DNA of 22,142 nucleotides from Chara braunii (GCA_003427395.1 BFEA01000260.1:536044-558185); one strand, 5' to 3'; counted from the stretch's first letter, positions 1 to 9,045 are shown. The notes: a model not told the origin generated them from the sequence alone. A program made the numbers and translations.

Positions 1-171
1 CACCCGTCCACCATAGCCAACCACCTCCAACCCTTCATCCTCCTCCATCACCCACGCCCGTCCACCATAGTCGACCACCTCCAACCCTTCTTCCACCTCC
101 ATCACCCACGCCCGTCCACCATAGCCGACCACCTCCAACCCTTCATCCTCCTCCATCGCCCGCGCCTGTCC
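1..171. repeat. 54-bp minisatellite, about 3 copies, running off the left edge
   Basis: Three successive units share the core CCGTCCACCATAG followed by CGACCACCTCCAACCCTTC. The period is 54 bp and only a few substitutions separate the units. The array stops at 171/172, where the long direct repeat begins. The period is 18 codons, and the minus-strand frame is open across all units, giving an acidic unit that starts MEEDEGLEVVGYGGR. It could therefore be the edge of a repeat-containing coding exon, but the plus frame is open too, so coding is unproven. Confidence 0.8.
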
Positions 172-311
172 ACGTATCCAAATTGTATATACTTATCTTC
201 ACCTTTGTCTTCTAAGACTGCATATGACTGAACTAACTTAAGTTCAGTCTTCCCCAGTTTACTATCAATTCTATTCTTAGTTGTACTCTCTTCAAGTTGT
301 GATACGACTAT

Positions 312-937
312 AATCAGACCACCTAAACTTATAGAACAGTCTAATTAGCTCGTTCTTAGACAGAGTAGTAATAAAGTATAGCCAAGTTATAACCATTGGA
401 TTCCAGCATGTGCGAGGCTTTAAGCCAGACCCGCTGAACTTACAGAAGAGTCTTAACTCTCTGTCAGATTCGTTTCTATCTGAGCCATTATGTGTGTGGC
501 ATCGAGTCAAACCCCCTGAACTTACAGAAGGGTCTGCCTCTTTGCCAAGATTAATTCTTCAGAATAAAGAGCAGGAAGAGACTGAGCCACCTGAACTTAC
601 AGAACAGCTCGGTCTCCTCGTTCAGAAACCAAAGAAACAAGTAAAATCCCAATGAAAACAAAGCAACCCAAGGCACCAAAACTTATTGAGCGCCCTGAGT
701 CCTTCAAAATCAAGCACAGTCAAACCCCTCACAGGTCAGAGCAATCAGGCCACCTGAACTTACAGAACAGTCTGACCCTTCATGCAAACCATATCACTGG
801 GTCTCGCTAAACTTATGGGGACATCCCAACCTTCAGAGTAACCAGACCCCCTAAACTTATAGAAGGGTCTGACTTCTCCATGCAAAACCAAAATAAAACA
901 AAGCACTGGGGTTCCCCAAACTTCTGATGACTCCCCA
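312..937 (+). repeat. Series of short hairpins sharing an AACTTA(C/T)AGAA-type loop (left copy)
   Basis: About nine occurrences of a motif close to CCTGAACTTACAGAA lie at irregular spacing, most flanked by arms complementary to each other but differing between occurrences. Clear cases: arms 578-587 and 607-616 (10 bp, one G-T pair), arms 843-849 and 865-871 (CAGACCC with GGGTCTG, 7 bp perfect), arms 312-319 and 339-346 (7 of 8), arms 907-911 and 933-937 (TGGGG with CCCCA). Others, near 427, 508, 681, 742 and 797, pair only partly. The repeated loop plus variable but matching arms is the notable feature; no known element of this kind comes to mind. Confidence 0.7.
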
Positions 938-1589
938 ACCTTGACGGTCCGTCCACCATCATGCAAATCATACCCCGATCCTGCCTTTTCCCCAGATGCA
1001 GTTTTTTTCAACAGTCTGACTTCATACAACCAACAAAAGTTGAAACTGAGACTTGAGCAGACATTCCTTACTTAATATTGTTCAGTATCCTGAGAGTCAA
1101 ACCAAAAATAAAGTAGGGTTGAACGTCATATATTCATTCAAAGATGTATCGGGTAATACAAATAGGGGCTATAGGGTGGGTCTATAGAGGGAAACGAAAG
1201 GTTACCTATTAATTCCCTCCCTCCTGAGCCTCGCCTAGGCTCCGGCAGAGCTCCCTCAATCGGTGGGTGGACTCCCCATAGAGTCTTGGTGCGGTTCTAC
1301 GGATTGCAATCCCGCCTGCCGCCTTCCCCTCAGATCAGGACCAGACTTAGAGTAAGAAGGGCAGAAGGAGAAAGATTTTCAGACTCTCAGATCCAAGGGA
1401 GGTGCTCTCAGCTCGCGGGAGAGGGCCTTGGTACCTTCCGCGCCTGAGGGCCCCGCAATGGCAGCCAATGTACCAGCTTGGTCAACTCTAATTCAGCCAT
1501 TGAAGTCGCACGTCTGACGACTCCCCAGCCCGCAGCAATAATCCTCCTTCCGAAGGTCAGTTACCTCCCCAAGCTTACCCGCAGTAGCA

Positions 1590-2280
1590 CCGCAAACTGC
1601 GACAGTCAACAATGATCACCGCGGTATGCAGTAGTACGCAGCGATCGCTGGCAGGCGCCGGCAGTATGCGGCCTCCACCTGCTGGCCACAACCTGGGAGC
1701 AATCAAGAGCCGCAGATGCGCAAAGTCAACAACACAGTCCGCTTGCAGTTCGTAGCAGCGGCAAAACAATTGTTGTGCAGACCGCAACAGTCCTGCCTTC
1801 CATCTGCTTCCCTCTCAGCTCGATCTGCAGCTTCTTATGCGGACGAAGTCAACAGCGAGCAGGCCATGCACAACCGACCCTACCTGCTGGGCCCAAGATC
1901 GTAGATCTGCAGCCCGTAGTTCGCAGCTTGGTAAGCAGTTGTAGTCCACATCCGGTCAGCAGTAGCAGCCGCTATAAACAGCGGTATGAACAGTAGTAAC
2001 GGCCATGGCACACAACGGTCCCTTGTCCACAGCAGTGAGCAGCGGCACGCAGCAGCATCCAGCAGCATGCAGCGGCCTATCCACAGCAGCCCGCCGCCGT
2101 CAGCAAGCAACCCTGTAGTGTGCAATAACCACGGTGGGTGGTCGCAGCAGCAGTCGTCCGTAGCCAACCACGGCTAGTGCACGGTCAATTAGTCAACAAC
2201 AGCTGTAATCTGCGCCCAGATACAACAGTCAGCAGTTACAGTCTACGCCCAGATGCAACAGCCAGCAGCTGCAGTGGTTG
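1590..2280. other. CAG/CAGC-rich low-complexity segment, no gene
   Basis: The segment is dominated by short imperfect CAG, CAGC and CAGTAG words, for example GCAGCAGCATCCAGCAGCATG near 2051. Open frames exist on both strands only because these words lack stops. The same segment recurs in the right copy at about 20950-21640. I see no domain or conserved motif and treat it as non-coding. Confidence 0.6.
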
Positions 2281-2705
2281 CTAGCCGTTGTATCCCACAC
2301 ACGATCCACAGACCCCATCAGCAAACATAACAGTGGCAAGTGGCAGGAACATGTATCTTGCCCGCAGCATTAGTCACCTACAGCGATTCAGACCAGCCGT
2401 AACCACACCTGAATCAGTTCATCCAGTATCTCCGGTTCACTTCACGTTTGGCATACCGGCTTACAGCCACAGGCTAAGGCCCGTTGTTGATAAAGCGAAC
2501 CAGACACTTCAGTCCACCAACTCAAGATCGACCATGCACCACTGCCCGCAAATTCATAAAAGAGCTCTCAATATATCGGTCCTCTTTCCTATCATGTCGC
2601 TGGCACAACACCGACTGGCTGCGGGTTCTGCAGTTTTGACTTTCGTAGATCCGCCCTAGCTAGGTAAGTATACAGACACCGAGTGCTTCCAATCAACTCC
2701 CAGGC

Positions 2706-2896
2706 CTGGGCGCACCCTCCTAGTGAAGGCGGACCCAGTGATCCACAGAGCGACGAGCGGGAAACACACAGTGCCAACTGGATAAATACGAGCCGCGTAC
2801 NCTGGGCGCACCCTCCTAGTGAAGGCGGACCCAGTGATCCACAGAGCGACGAGCGGGAAACACACAGTGCCAACTGGATAAATACGAGCCGCGTAC
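2706..2896. repeat. Two identical 95-bp blocks separated by one N (probable contig junction)
   Basis: 2706-2800 and 2802-2896 are identical, from CTGGGCGCACCCTCC to GAGCCGCGTAC, with a single N at 2801. The same 95 bases are also the last 95 of the window (22048-22142). Immediately left of the block, the left copy has C (2705) and the right copy T (22047), so the block starts exactly at a divergence point. This pattern fits two contigs ending in the same k-mer and joined by a nominal gap, not a biological tandem duplication. Confidence 0.85.
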
Positions 2897-4559
2897 CCAC
2901 AAAACNAACAGGAANANAAGTGATTTGATTTNTTTATTTATTTTCAGAGGACACTGAGGTTGCTATGGCGAATCAGCAGCGGGCAACACTACGNCAAGTG
3001 CGAACATCATGATGANGAAGTGTCACGAATGCAAGCACCGGGATGAGGGGTACTACGGCCAAGACCTCCGAACGGCTAANACCACCTNGAACACTTCGCT
3101 ATCGAAGACCGCGAGGACGGCTGTATGGCTATCGTCAGAACTCGGGCACGAGGGGGGAACTCAAAATGTAGCCCTTTCCCTACATCTTTCCGCTCTTACC
3201 CACGGGTCTGACAGGCATCTCGNCCAGATTCATGTGCTCTTCTCAGTGCTCATGGCANAGAAATAATCATCGGGGCCGAGCANCACCATATCCATCTCGT
3301 AAAAAGAAAAGGACTACCGTGAGCGCCGAACACAACGAGCACTTCAACGANGGACGCAATGAAACCAAATCCCTTGATGATCAATACTATCACGATAACA
3401 ACGTGNGAAGCCGCGACCGATCCTCACGACTTACCNAACAGCCATACAATGGGAGCATATTTATCTANGTAAAATGCGAANACGTATATTGCAAACTCTC
3501 ATTCGTTTCTTTTGTTCCCGTCGTCCTTGCACTTTTCTCTCCTTTGTCCTCTTCTCGCCAGCTCCCCNTCCTCACCTTTGCTCTTGCCGCCAATCACACT
3601 CACCTCATGTACAAAAATGAGACTGAATCTCCCCCCAAAACAGGGGAAGGTACGTTCCCATACTTCACCCCCGCAGCCTTTACAGTCTGTAGCGGCCGAA
3701 CTGATGCCAATCTCNAAAGTCTGTTGCGGCCAGTACCCTCAGAATGCCTCAAAACCCCATTTTAGCATCTTTTCTCGCTCGTTTTCATCGAGAAACGAGC
3801 GAGATACACCCTTCTAACCCCGACCAAACCTCTCTTCTCGTCTCCCGACTCCATCGCCCAACCCCTCTCTCTCCTAACTCCCTATCCACTAACGTTTTAC
3901 TAAAACCAAACAGGAATTTGAATTCGCCTGCCCTGGAACCCACGATCTACGCCTTTACTTCACTCGATTCCGAAGAGGAACGGGTAAGTCACTCATTTTT
4001 TTCCTCTTCGCCATCCCGGACTTCCACCGCTTCGAAAGTACATGGCCCCGATTCCTGTTCCGGTTCATCCTGCTGTCTGCTTTGCTGGTAGCATCGCCGC
4101 CTTCTTCCTCGTCCGCACCTCTCGTCCTAGCGCCCGACCCCGTCACTCATTAGCGCTAGTCAAGCGCTCCCGCTAATATCCAGATGGAAACTTCGAAGGG
4201 AAATCAGTTGTTGGATGGGCGGGTCTGTCTTTTGCCCCTATATTGAAGTCTAATCATCTATCCGCACATCTGTGTCGCGGCGGGCCTTCTCCCATGTTCC
4301 CTCTGGCGGCCTGTTCAGACTCTGTTCACCGGCAACTNAGTCCCTACGGCCTTGCTCATACCCAATCTCTCCCTGCGGACGGTCGGTAGTGGCCAGCGCA
4401 TACCCCACTGTGCCCCGTTCCAGCTCCGGCAGCCCCGAGGGAAACTTCGACAGAACCAGCTAGTAGACGGTTCGAATAGCCCCTACCCCCGAGTCCGACG
4501 AAAGATCTGCTCAGCAATATCACTGCATGCCCCACTCGNCTTCCGCAGGCCACGCCCTG
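2897..4559. other. Gene-less, N-spotted stretch
   Basis: No frame here looks like a protein; the open frames are pyrimidine-rich or interrupted by Ns. Around 20 isolated Ns fall in this interval, densest at 2906-3720, which points to low-quality or mixed-copy consensus. 3500-4150 is C/T-rich. A splice-donor-like GGGTAAGT occurs near 3981 but nothing else supports a gene. The only clear structure is the inverted repeat at 3773-3804. Confidence 0.5.
3773..3804. repeat. Perfect 12-bp inverted repeat
   Basis: TCTCGCTCGTTT (3773-3784) and AAACGAGCGAGA (3793-3804) are exact reverse complements around an 8-base loop. It is isolated in otherwise featureless sequence. It is not followed by a T-run on either strand, and this is not a bacterial context, so no terminator role is proposed. 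Confidence 0.8.
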
Positions 4560-5318
4560 CTTAGCATAGTCCCCCACTTGTCGGGTCTCAATCGGGCCTG
4601 CTCACACTCCAACCACTCGCTGCAATTCGGGTTGGTGGTCGCTNTATGCCCCTGTTATGGCCTCCCGAACCTAAACCACCACCCCGCAGATCCCCACGGG
4701 CATATTCACACTCAGATACCTTGCGGCGCCCATGTACCTCACGGCAGATAGCGCTGCTGCGGGCGGTGGACCTGTACAGGACACCCTTGTCAACCTCCTC
4801 ATCTGACAATGTCTTTCACGTGGATCGGACAGGCCACACGGGCCCGCATTTTGGATCTAGAGGAAGGGGCAATGCCCCGGCTCCTCCTCCTGAAGTAAGT
4901 CAAAATAAAAGTAAAAATATTAATACAGTAACATAAATAAATAAATGAGAAAATAGTTGTATCCCACTTGTGCCATAAGGCTCNAACTGATTCCCCCCCC
5001 CGCCCGACTCCAGGGGAGCTGGAATCCAGGTCCATCCTTCAATATCTCAGCGAGAATACCAACTGGCGAGCCTGCTCCATGCCCAAACGTAGCACCAGCT
5101 GCAGGGGACACGTCATACTTCTCCGTACAGTCCCAGTTATACTAGCCGTCCTGAAGAGTCACCCTGCGGTCCACAGGCCTGGGATATCACCATTGGACTG
5201 ACTGATCCCAGGCAATCGGGACTATGGTATTTCACTCATCTGCATCCCATGGCGTCCGAACTTAGATCTGTACTTCTGCAGTCCGTGGGTGTACCAATAC
5301 TGCTCACCGGCAGGCCGC
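4560..5318 (-). mobile_element. SINE-like copy 1 with degenerate tRNA-like head (interrupted)
   Basis: On the minus strand a tRNA-like segment at about 5255-5318 (GTACACCCACGGACTGCAG) resembles the head of the second copy at 5957-6030. The body similarity lies at about 4795-4893: a shared AATGTCTTT, a shared AGGCC block, and a conserved stem-loop GGGGC-AAT-GCCCC. A further shared word (GCCTGCTCACACTC) lies near 4595. Compared with copy 2, about 360 bp of extra A/T-rich then GC-rich sequence separates head and body. A 9-bp inverted repeat, GCCTGGGAT (5177-5185) with ATCCCAGGC (5205-5213), lies in the insert. Ends and target-site duplications were not identified. Confidence 0.35.
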
Positions 5319-5699
5319 GGTGTTGGTTCCAAAACCAGCGTTGGTGCCAGCCCCATCAACGTGGCCCCACTTGATTCCCACGGCAGATCATGGCTTGGCA
5401 AACGGCGCACCCTCAGACTGCATCCCGCTTCAGCCCTCCCCTCGCTCTGGCATAGTTCACCATTTGCAGGTCTGACTATGCGTGGTTTGGGTCGCATTGC
5501 TCAGCTGCACCCTTTTTAGATGGGACGAAGCCCTGCCCGTCTGCAGCAGCGAAGATTTGATATTTTTGCTGGTCCTACAGCGCCATCTTCAACTGGTCCA
5601 AGAGTTGGTGACCATGAAACCCCTTGTCCCATGGCCACGCAAGCTGCCTACAAAAGGCACAGAAATGGTACACTTAGGACTTCAGCAATTTTGTATGAC

Positions 5700-6035
5700 C
5701 CGTCCCGTGCCTCACGGGCACCGACGGGCTTGCTCACACTCGAACTTTTTCAGCAGACCGCGAGAGGCGGACATCGCACCTGCTACTGTGTCGTTCCTAT
5801 CCAACTTCCCACCGGATAATGTCTTTTGCTCAGGCCAAACATTCACAAGGGCCTGCGTGCACTCTGAATCCAGAGGCAGGGGCAAGCCCCGGCCTCCCCT
5901 CTCGAAAATTTAACAAGTGGCGGCAGTTCACTCGTGGAGTAAGACTCCCACTCGCTTGCCTTTCGTGGAGTTTGAACTGAGACCTGCATCTCTACAGTTC
6001 ATGGGTGTACCCACTGAGCTAGGCTCTTGAGTTCC
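5700..6035 (-). mobile_element. SINE-like copy 2 with tRNA-like head
   Basis: Read on the minus strand, it opens with a tRNA-like head holding an A-box-like TAGCTCAGTGGG and a B-box-like AGTTCAAACTCC, the order and approximate spacing of an internal RNA polymerase III promoter. The body at 5813-5910 matches copy 1 by eye and keeps the stem-loop GGGGC-AA-GCCCC. Known SINEs are mobilised by LINE machinery encoded elsewhere; no LINE is visible in this window. Element ends are uncertain. Confidence 0.45.
5957..6030 (-). other. tRNA-like pol III promoter region (SINE head)
   Basis: Minus strand: A-box-like TAGCTCAGTGGG, then a possible anticodon arm GAACTG/CAGGTC around TAGAGATG with one mismatch, then the B-box-like AGTTCAAACTCC. 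Acceptor pairing is poor, so this is not an intact tRNA gene. It is the promoter-bearing head of the SINE-like copy that continues toward lower coordinates. Confidence 0.5.
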
Positions 6036-6248
6036 GTGTCACGCCCATTGTGTCGCGTCCCAGGCAAAACGGGGCGTGGTTAAGGTGGCTCCCGCGCAAC
6101 CACGAAACACAATTTGCAATTGCACTTCAGGCCACCCCGTGAATACAACATACTCCATGCGACCCTATATCAGTCCCGGCATCGCATCCCGAAACGGGAC
6201 GCGAGCAGAAAGATGAAAAACTAAACCAAGAAAAATAGCAAGAGGTAC

Positions 6249-6266
6249 ATATATATATATATATAT
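6249..6266. repeat. (AT)9 microsatellite
   Basis: Nine uninterrupted AT dinucleotides sit in an A/T-rich patch between GC-rich flanks. Confidence 0.9.
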
Positions 6267-6417
6267 AATTTATAAAGACGCAGAGCGGGAAGAGGGAGGT
6301 TCCCGTGGATCGGGCCCGCCGCCGCACCCACTAACAAAATCGGGGGGGGATAGCCCTTCCGGGCCCTCAACCCCTCAAGTTTCGCTCCATGCTGCTCCGC
6401 TGTTGCTGCGCCGACGC

Positions 6418-6485
6418 CTGCTGGCCTCGATCCCCGAACCTCCATAGCGTCAACCCAATGCCGTAACCGATAAGGCTAAGCCCAA
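6418..6485 (-). other. Degenerate tRNA-like segment
   Basis: On the minus strand, CTTAGCCTTATCGGTTACGG resembles a D-arm/A-box and GGATCGAGGCC a decayed B-box, separated by GACGCTATGGAGG, an anticodon-arm-like stretch. Matches to both boxes have substitutions. It is probably another SINE head; no body copy was recognised downstream on the minus strand. Confidence 0.35.
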
Positions 6486-6905
6486 GCCTGGTACCAAAAG
6501 GCGCAAAACTCCTAATAAAGAGGTAGCGCCCGACTTTCGGGACCAAGGAAACACCCTATGCCACTTCCCGGCCCACACTCGCACAGGAGGCCACCCAGAA
6601 CTTGCGTCGGCCTACCGGCCTCACCGCTGCTACCCGTCCTTAGCCCGATCCATCAGGTCCCATCATCTGGATCCTGCGTACATCCACTCAGGGTCACTGA
6701 ACCGTCCATCGTACCACGCGGGACCAGAGAGAAGGACGCCCATAGGTTAGTCAGTTTAATCAAAACAAACGACTGTTATAGTGAAGNACGTCGGCCGGAA
6801 TCCACGCCGCGTCTTTTGTTGCGACCAAAAGGAAAAAATCACGCGCGTCTCAAAACTGCGCGCCCACACACTCTCTAGTCCTAGGTGTTACCGCCGAATC
6901 GTTAG

Positions 6906-7056
6906 CCCGCGAGCCCCTGCGACTCGCGGGGTCTTCTCACTAATTATGACTCGACCTATTTCTCTGTCAATTGCAAAAACCCAGTGCAAGTACCCTTGTA
7001 AGGGTATTCGCACCGACAGCTTACCGGACCATAATAAGCGACGTCCCCGTCGCTTA
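6906..7056. repeat. Cluster of perfect short hairpins
   Basis: Three perfect stem-loops in 150 bp: CCCGCGAG (6906-6913) with CTCGCGGG (6923-6930); TACCCTT (6991-6997) with AAGGGTA (7000-7006), loop GT; TAAGCGACG (7035-7043) with CGTCGCTTA (7048-7056), loop TCCC. No gene is visible around them. Confidence 0.75.
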
Positions 7057-7084
7057 CCGGACCATATTAAGCGACGTCCCATTC
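7019..7084. repeat. 33-bp tandem repeat, two units
   Basis: GCTTACCGGACCATA.TAAGCG-type units start at about 7019 and 7052 with a period of 33. They differ at one internal base (ATAATAAG versus ATATTAAG) and at the 3' end. The 9-bp hairpin at 7035-7056 spans the unit junction. Confidence 0.75.
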
Positions 7085-7207
7085 GCTTCGCAGGATCAAG
7101 CTATCAATTCAACCACAATCTCAAAAGTGCTGACGAGTAGGGTACCAATCCGATTGGCCGACAGACCCAGGGTTGAGGCCTCCAATAATCCATGCCAAAC
7201 ACAACTT

Positions 7208-7285
7208 TATGCTGCCAGGGTTCAAACCTGGGTCTCCGTCGCCCTGACACTCGGACGTCGGGATACTCCTCACTGTACTTCAGTA
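7208..7285 (-). other. tRNA-Asp-like pseudogene or SINE head
   Basis: On the minus strand: AGTACAGTGAGGAGTATCCC resembles the D-arm of eukaryotic tRNA-Asp. Then CGTCC/GGGCG can pair around a loop containing GTC (plus-strand 7246-7248), and a T-arm CCAGG-TTTGAAC-CCTGG (7215-7231) pairs perfectly. The anticodon loop is 8 bases and acceptor pairing is not evident, so it is not a functional tRNA as it stands. Resemblance to tRNA-Asp is recall from known tRNAs. Confidence 0.45.
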
Positions 7286-7289
7286 GAAG

Positions 7290-8630
7290 CTCCATTGGAT
7301 CTCTTACCGTTCTCTCTCCTGTGCCCTAGACAGCCGCCGACTTCTCGTTGTGTGCCCCTAGCCCTTCCCTTGAAACCAAGTCGTTAGTAGGGGCACGGAC
7401 CCTAACCGAGACCTTCGAAGGCATTCTCTCGCTTTCCTCTCAAAAATTTTCACATTAACACACGTAGCCGTACCACATAGACTCTCACATAAGTTTTCCT
7501 GCAGTCTAGTACAGGAAGACCAGGTCTCCATCTTGGCCCACCATAGTCTGGGTGATCATTCCACATCTACGGCCCACCGCATTGTTATTTCAGCGGTAGT
7601 GCCTTCGCAGGTTGTGCCACGATAGGCTGTTCCTGATAAACATTCAATTAGGACTTCCTCAAAAGACTCACATGACTCGACTCTTATCCCACGCCTCTCC
7701 GCAGCAGTAAAACCCTCCCAGGTGTTCACGCCCCTTTAAGTTTTTACTCCCTTGGCCAGACGCAGGCCCTCTGCTCAGGTTGTGCCAAGGGTTGCGCCTT
7801 AGTGATACTAGTTATACCCCTAGCTGGTTCTCTTATAAATGTCCAAGATCAGCACAAGCGGTCGGGCGGTGTGTCGCAACAATACAAGCCTACTGCGGGA
7901 CTACGCATAGGCCTGTTGCACATAAAGGTATTGACCAGTCTCTCTGTGGGATAACACAGAGGGAGCATGGCAACCTCTCCACGATTACAAAACAAAATCA
8001 CCGCCTGGTTCACAAGGCTGTGGCCTCCCAGCTTGATCAGAGCAAGAAAGTCACACATCTTGATGACATCTCTTAAAACACACCATTTGCGACATCCAAA
8101 AATTTCACCAATAGTCAAGCAAAATCTGGTCCCTCTCGTCAGTCTTTTATTACTCAAAGTCAACCTTCCACTTATCAATCTATTTAACCACCTTATTTAT
8201 AGAGGAGGTCTTACTTTAATAGGTCTCTAAGTCATCCCTCTCTCTCTAGGATGAATTTTCCCGCGACCTTTTCTTTAACACATCTTCCCTCTCTGAAGGT
8301 GCGTCTTCCAAATAGATAATGGACAACCTTTTCATTCATAGGTGTCCCTCTTCATCATATGATCCATGTTAAAAGACCAACTTATGGGTCTATTGCACAA
8401 CTCAACAATAGAATACTCATCGTAGAAATATTCAGGATCCTCACATCCTTCCACAAAACAGACTGCGCTTCCTTGCCTTATACTCAGCACTCTCATCTGC
8501 CCAAGGTCAGGTCGCACGAGTATACCGGCGAGTAGACAGTTTACATTCATCCAGATTCACAAAGTACAAAATACATCAGGCATTTTCTCGCGCATATTTC
8601 ACACCAAACCATCATTCATCAAACCAGGAC
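7290..8630. other. Gene-less stretch
   Basis: No protein-like frame, RNA gene or long repeat was recognised. Short words recur (CAGGTTGTGCC near 7607 and 7777). On the minus strand a purine run lies at about 8233-8251 (CCTAGAGAGAGAGGGATGAC). It could be a retroelement polypurine tract downstream of the Gag fragment at 9046-10152, but no LTR start could be confirmed beside it. Confidence 0.4.
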
Positions 8631-8637
8631 CACACAA

Positions 8638-8818
8638 GTGAGTGTGAGAGTGATCGTCATATACAACAAGTAGTCCCCAAAAATGTCTCGATATAATGTA
8701 CACTCAGGGATAAAATATCCCACATGAAATGCCTCCAACATGCACTCAGGGGCAGAACGCCCCATACACAAATGTCCCCAGATCGTAGCCCACTCAACTC
8801 ACTCAAAATCACACTCAC
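8638..8818. repeat. Nested inverted repeat enclosing two covarying hairpins
   Basis: GTGAGTGTGA (8638-8647) is the reverse complement of TCACACTCAC (8809-8818). Between them are two 42-bp-spaced units starting CACTCA (8701 and 8743). Each unit has a hairpin at the same place but with different arms: GGGATA with TATCCC (8707-8721), and GGGGC with GCCCC (8749-8763). No coding frame is credible here. Confidence 0.65.
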
Positions 8819-9045
8819 ACTGATGTCGTCCTCAAAGTACAAGTTGGGTCTGTCTCTCGAAGATCAGGGCGTAGGCCACCTAAGTATGTACAAGCCTCAT
8901 CTACCATGTCCCGATTCTCAAGATGACAGACTCAACAAAACCCAACCTTAACTTCCTGACAAAAGCAAACAACACCTAGGTCTACAGAATGTCATCCAAT
9001 CCTAACTCTAATCCTATACGCAACATGTCAACCATATAGGAAAAC

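Larger units (their letters stand above)
172..2896. repeat. Left copy of a ~2.6-kb long direct repeat
   Basis: From the shared start ACGTATCCAAATT this block aligns end to end with 19521-22142, with scattered substitutions and a few short indels (for example about 13 bp missing from the right copy near 1750/21100). The flanks differ: minisatellite on the left here, hairpin-motif spacer to the left of the right copy. Inside are, in order, the hairpin series (312-937), a short G/C-mixed segment, the CAG/CAGC-rich stretch, and a conserved 3' part with a splice-donor-like AG|GTAAGT at 2662-2669 that is kept in the right copy. No protein-coding frame is convincing. The repeats could be terminal repeats of a very large element, two copies of a dispersed repeat, or tandem units. 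No clear PBS or polypurine tract sits at the boundaries. Confidence 0.85.

Noticed and set aside
424-445. GACCCGCTGAACTTA resembles the start of eukaryotic 28S rRNA (CCCGCTGAACTTAA).
   Set aside because: The match is only about 14 bases and the sequence after it is not rRNA. It is one variant of the AACTTA hairpin motif family.
1575-2177. Open frames on both strands across the CAG-rich region (and 20945-21520).
   Set aside because: They result from low-complexity words lacking stops; no domain, and the frames shift between the two repeat copies.
172-2800. Calling the 2.6-kb repeats LTRs of one 22-kb element.
   Set aside because: No PBS, polypurine tract or target-site duplication at the visible borders; left as an open finding.
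2706-2896. True tandem duplication of 95 bp.
   Set aside because: The single N at the join and the same 95 bp at the window end make an assembly junction more likely.
6038-7400. Candidate second LTR for the gypsy element.
   Set aside because: No sustained alignment to 16259-17940 was found by eye in either orientation.
8233-8251. Minus-strand purine run as a polypurine tract.
   Set aside because: No LTR start matching any other LTR in the window follows it, so it is kept only as a hint.
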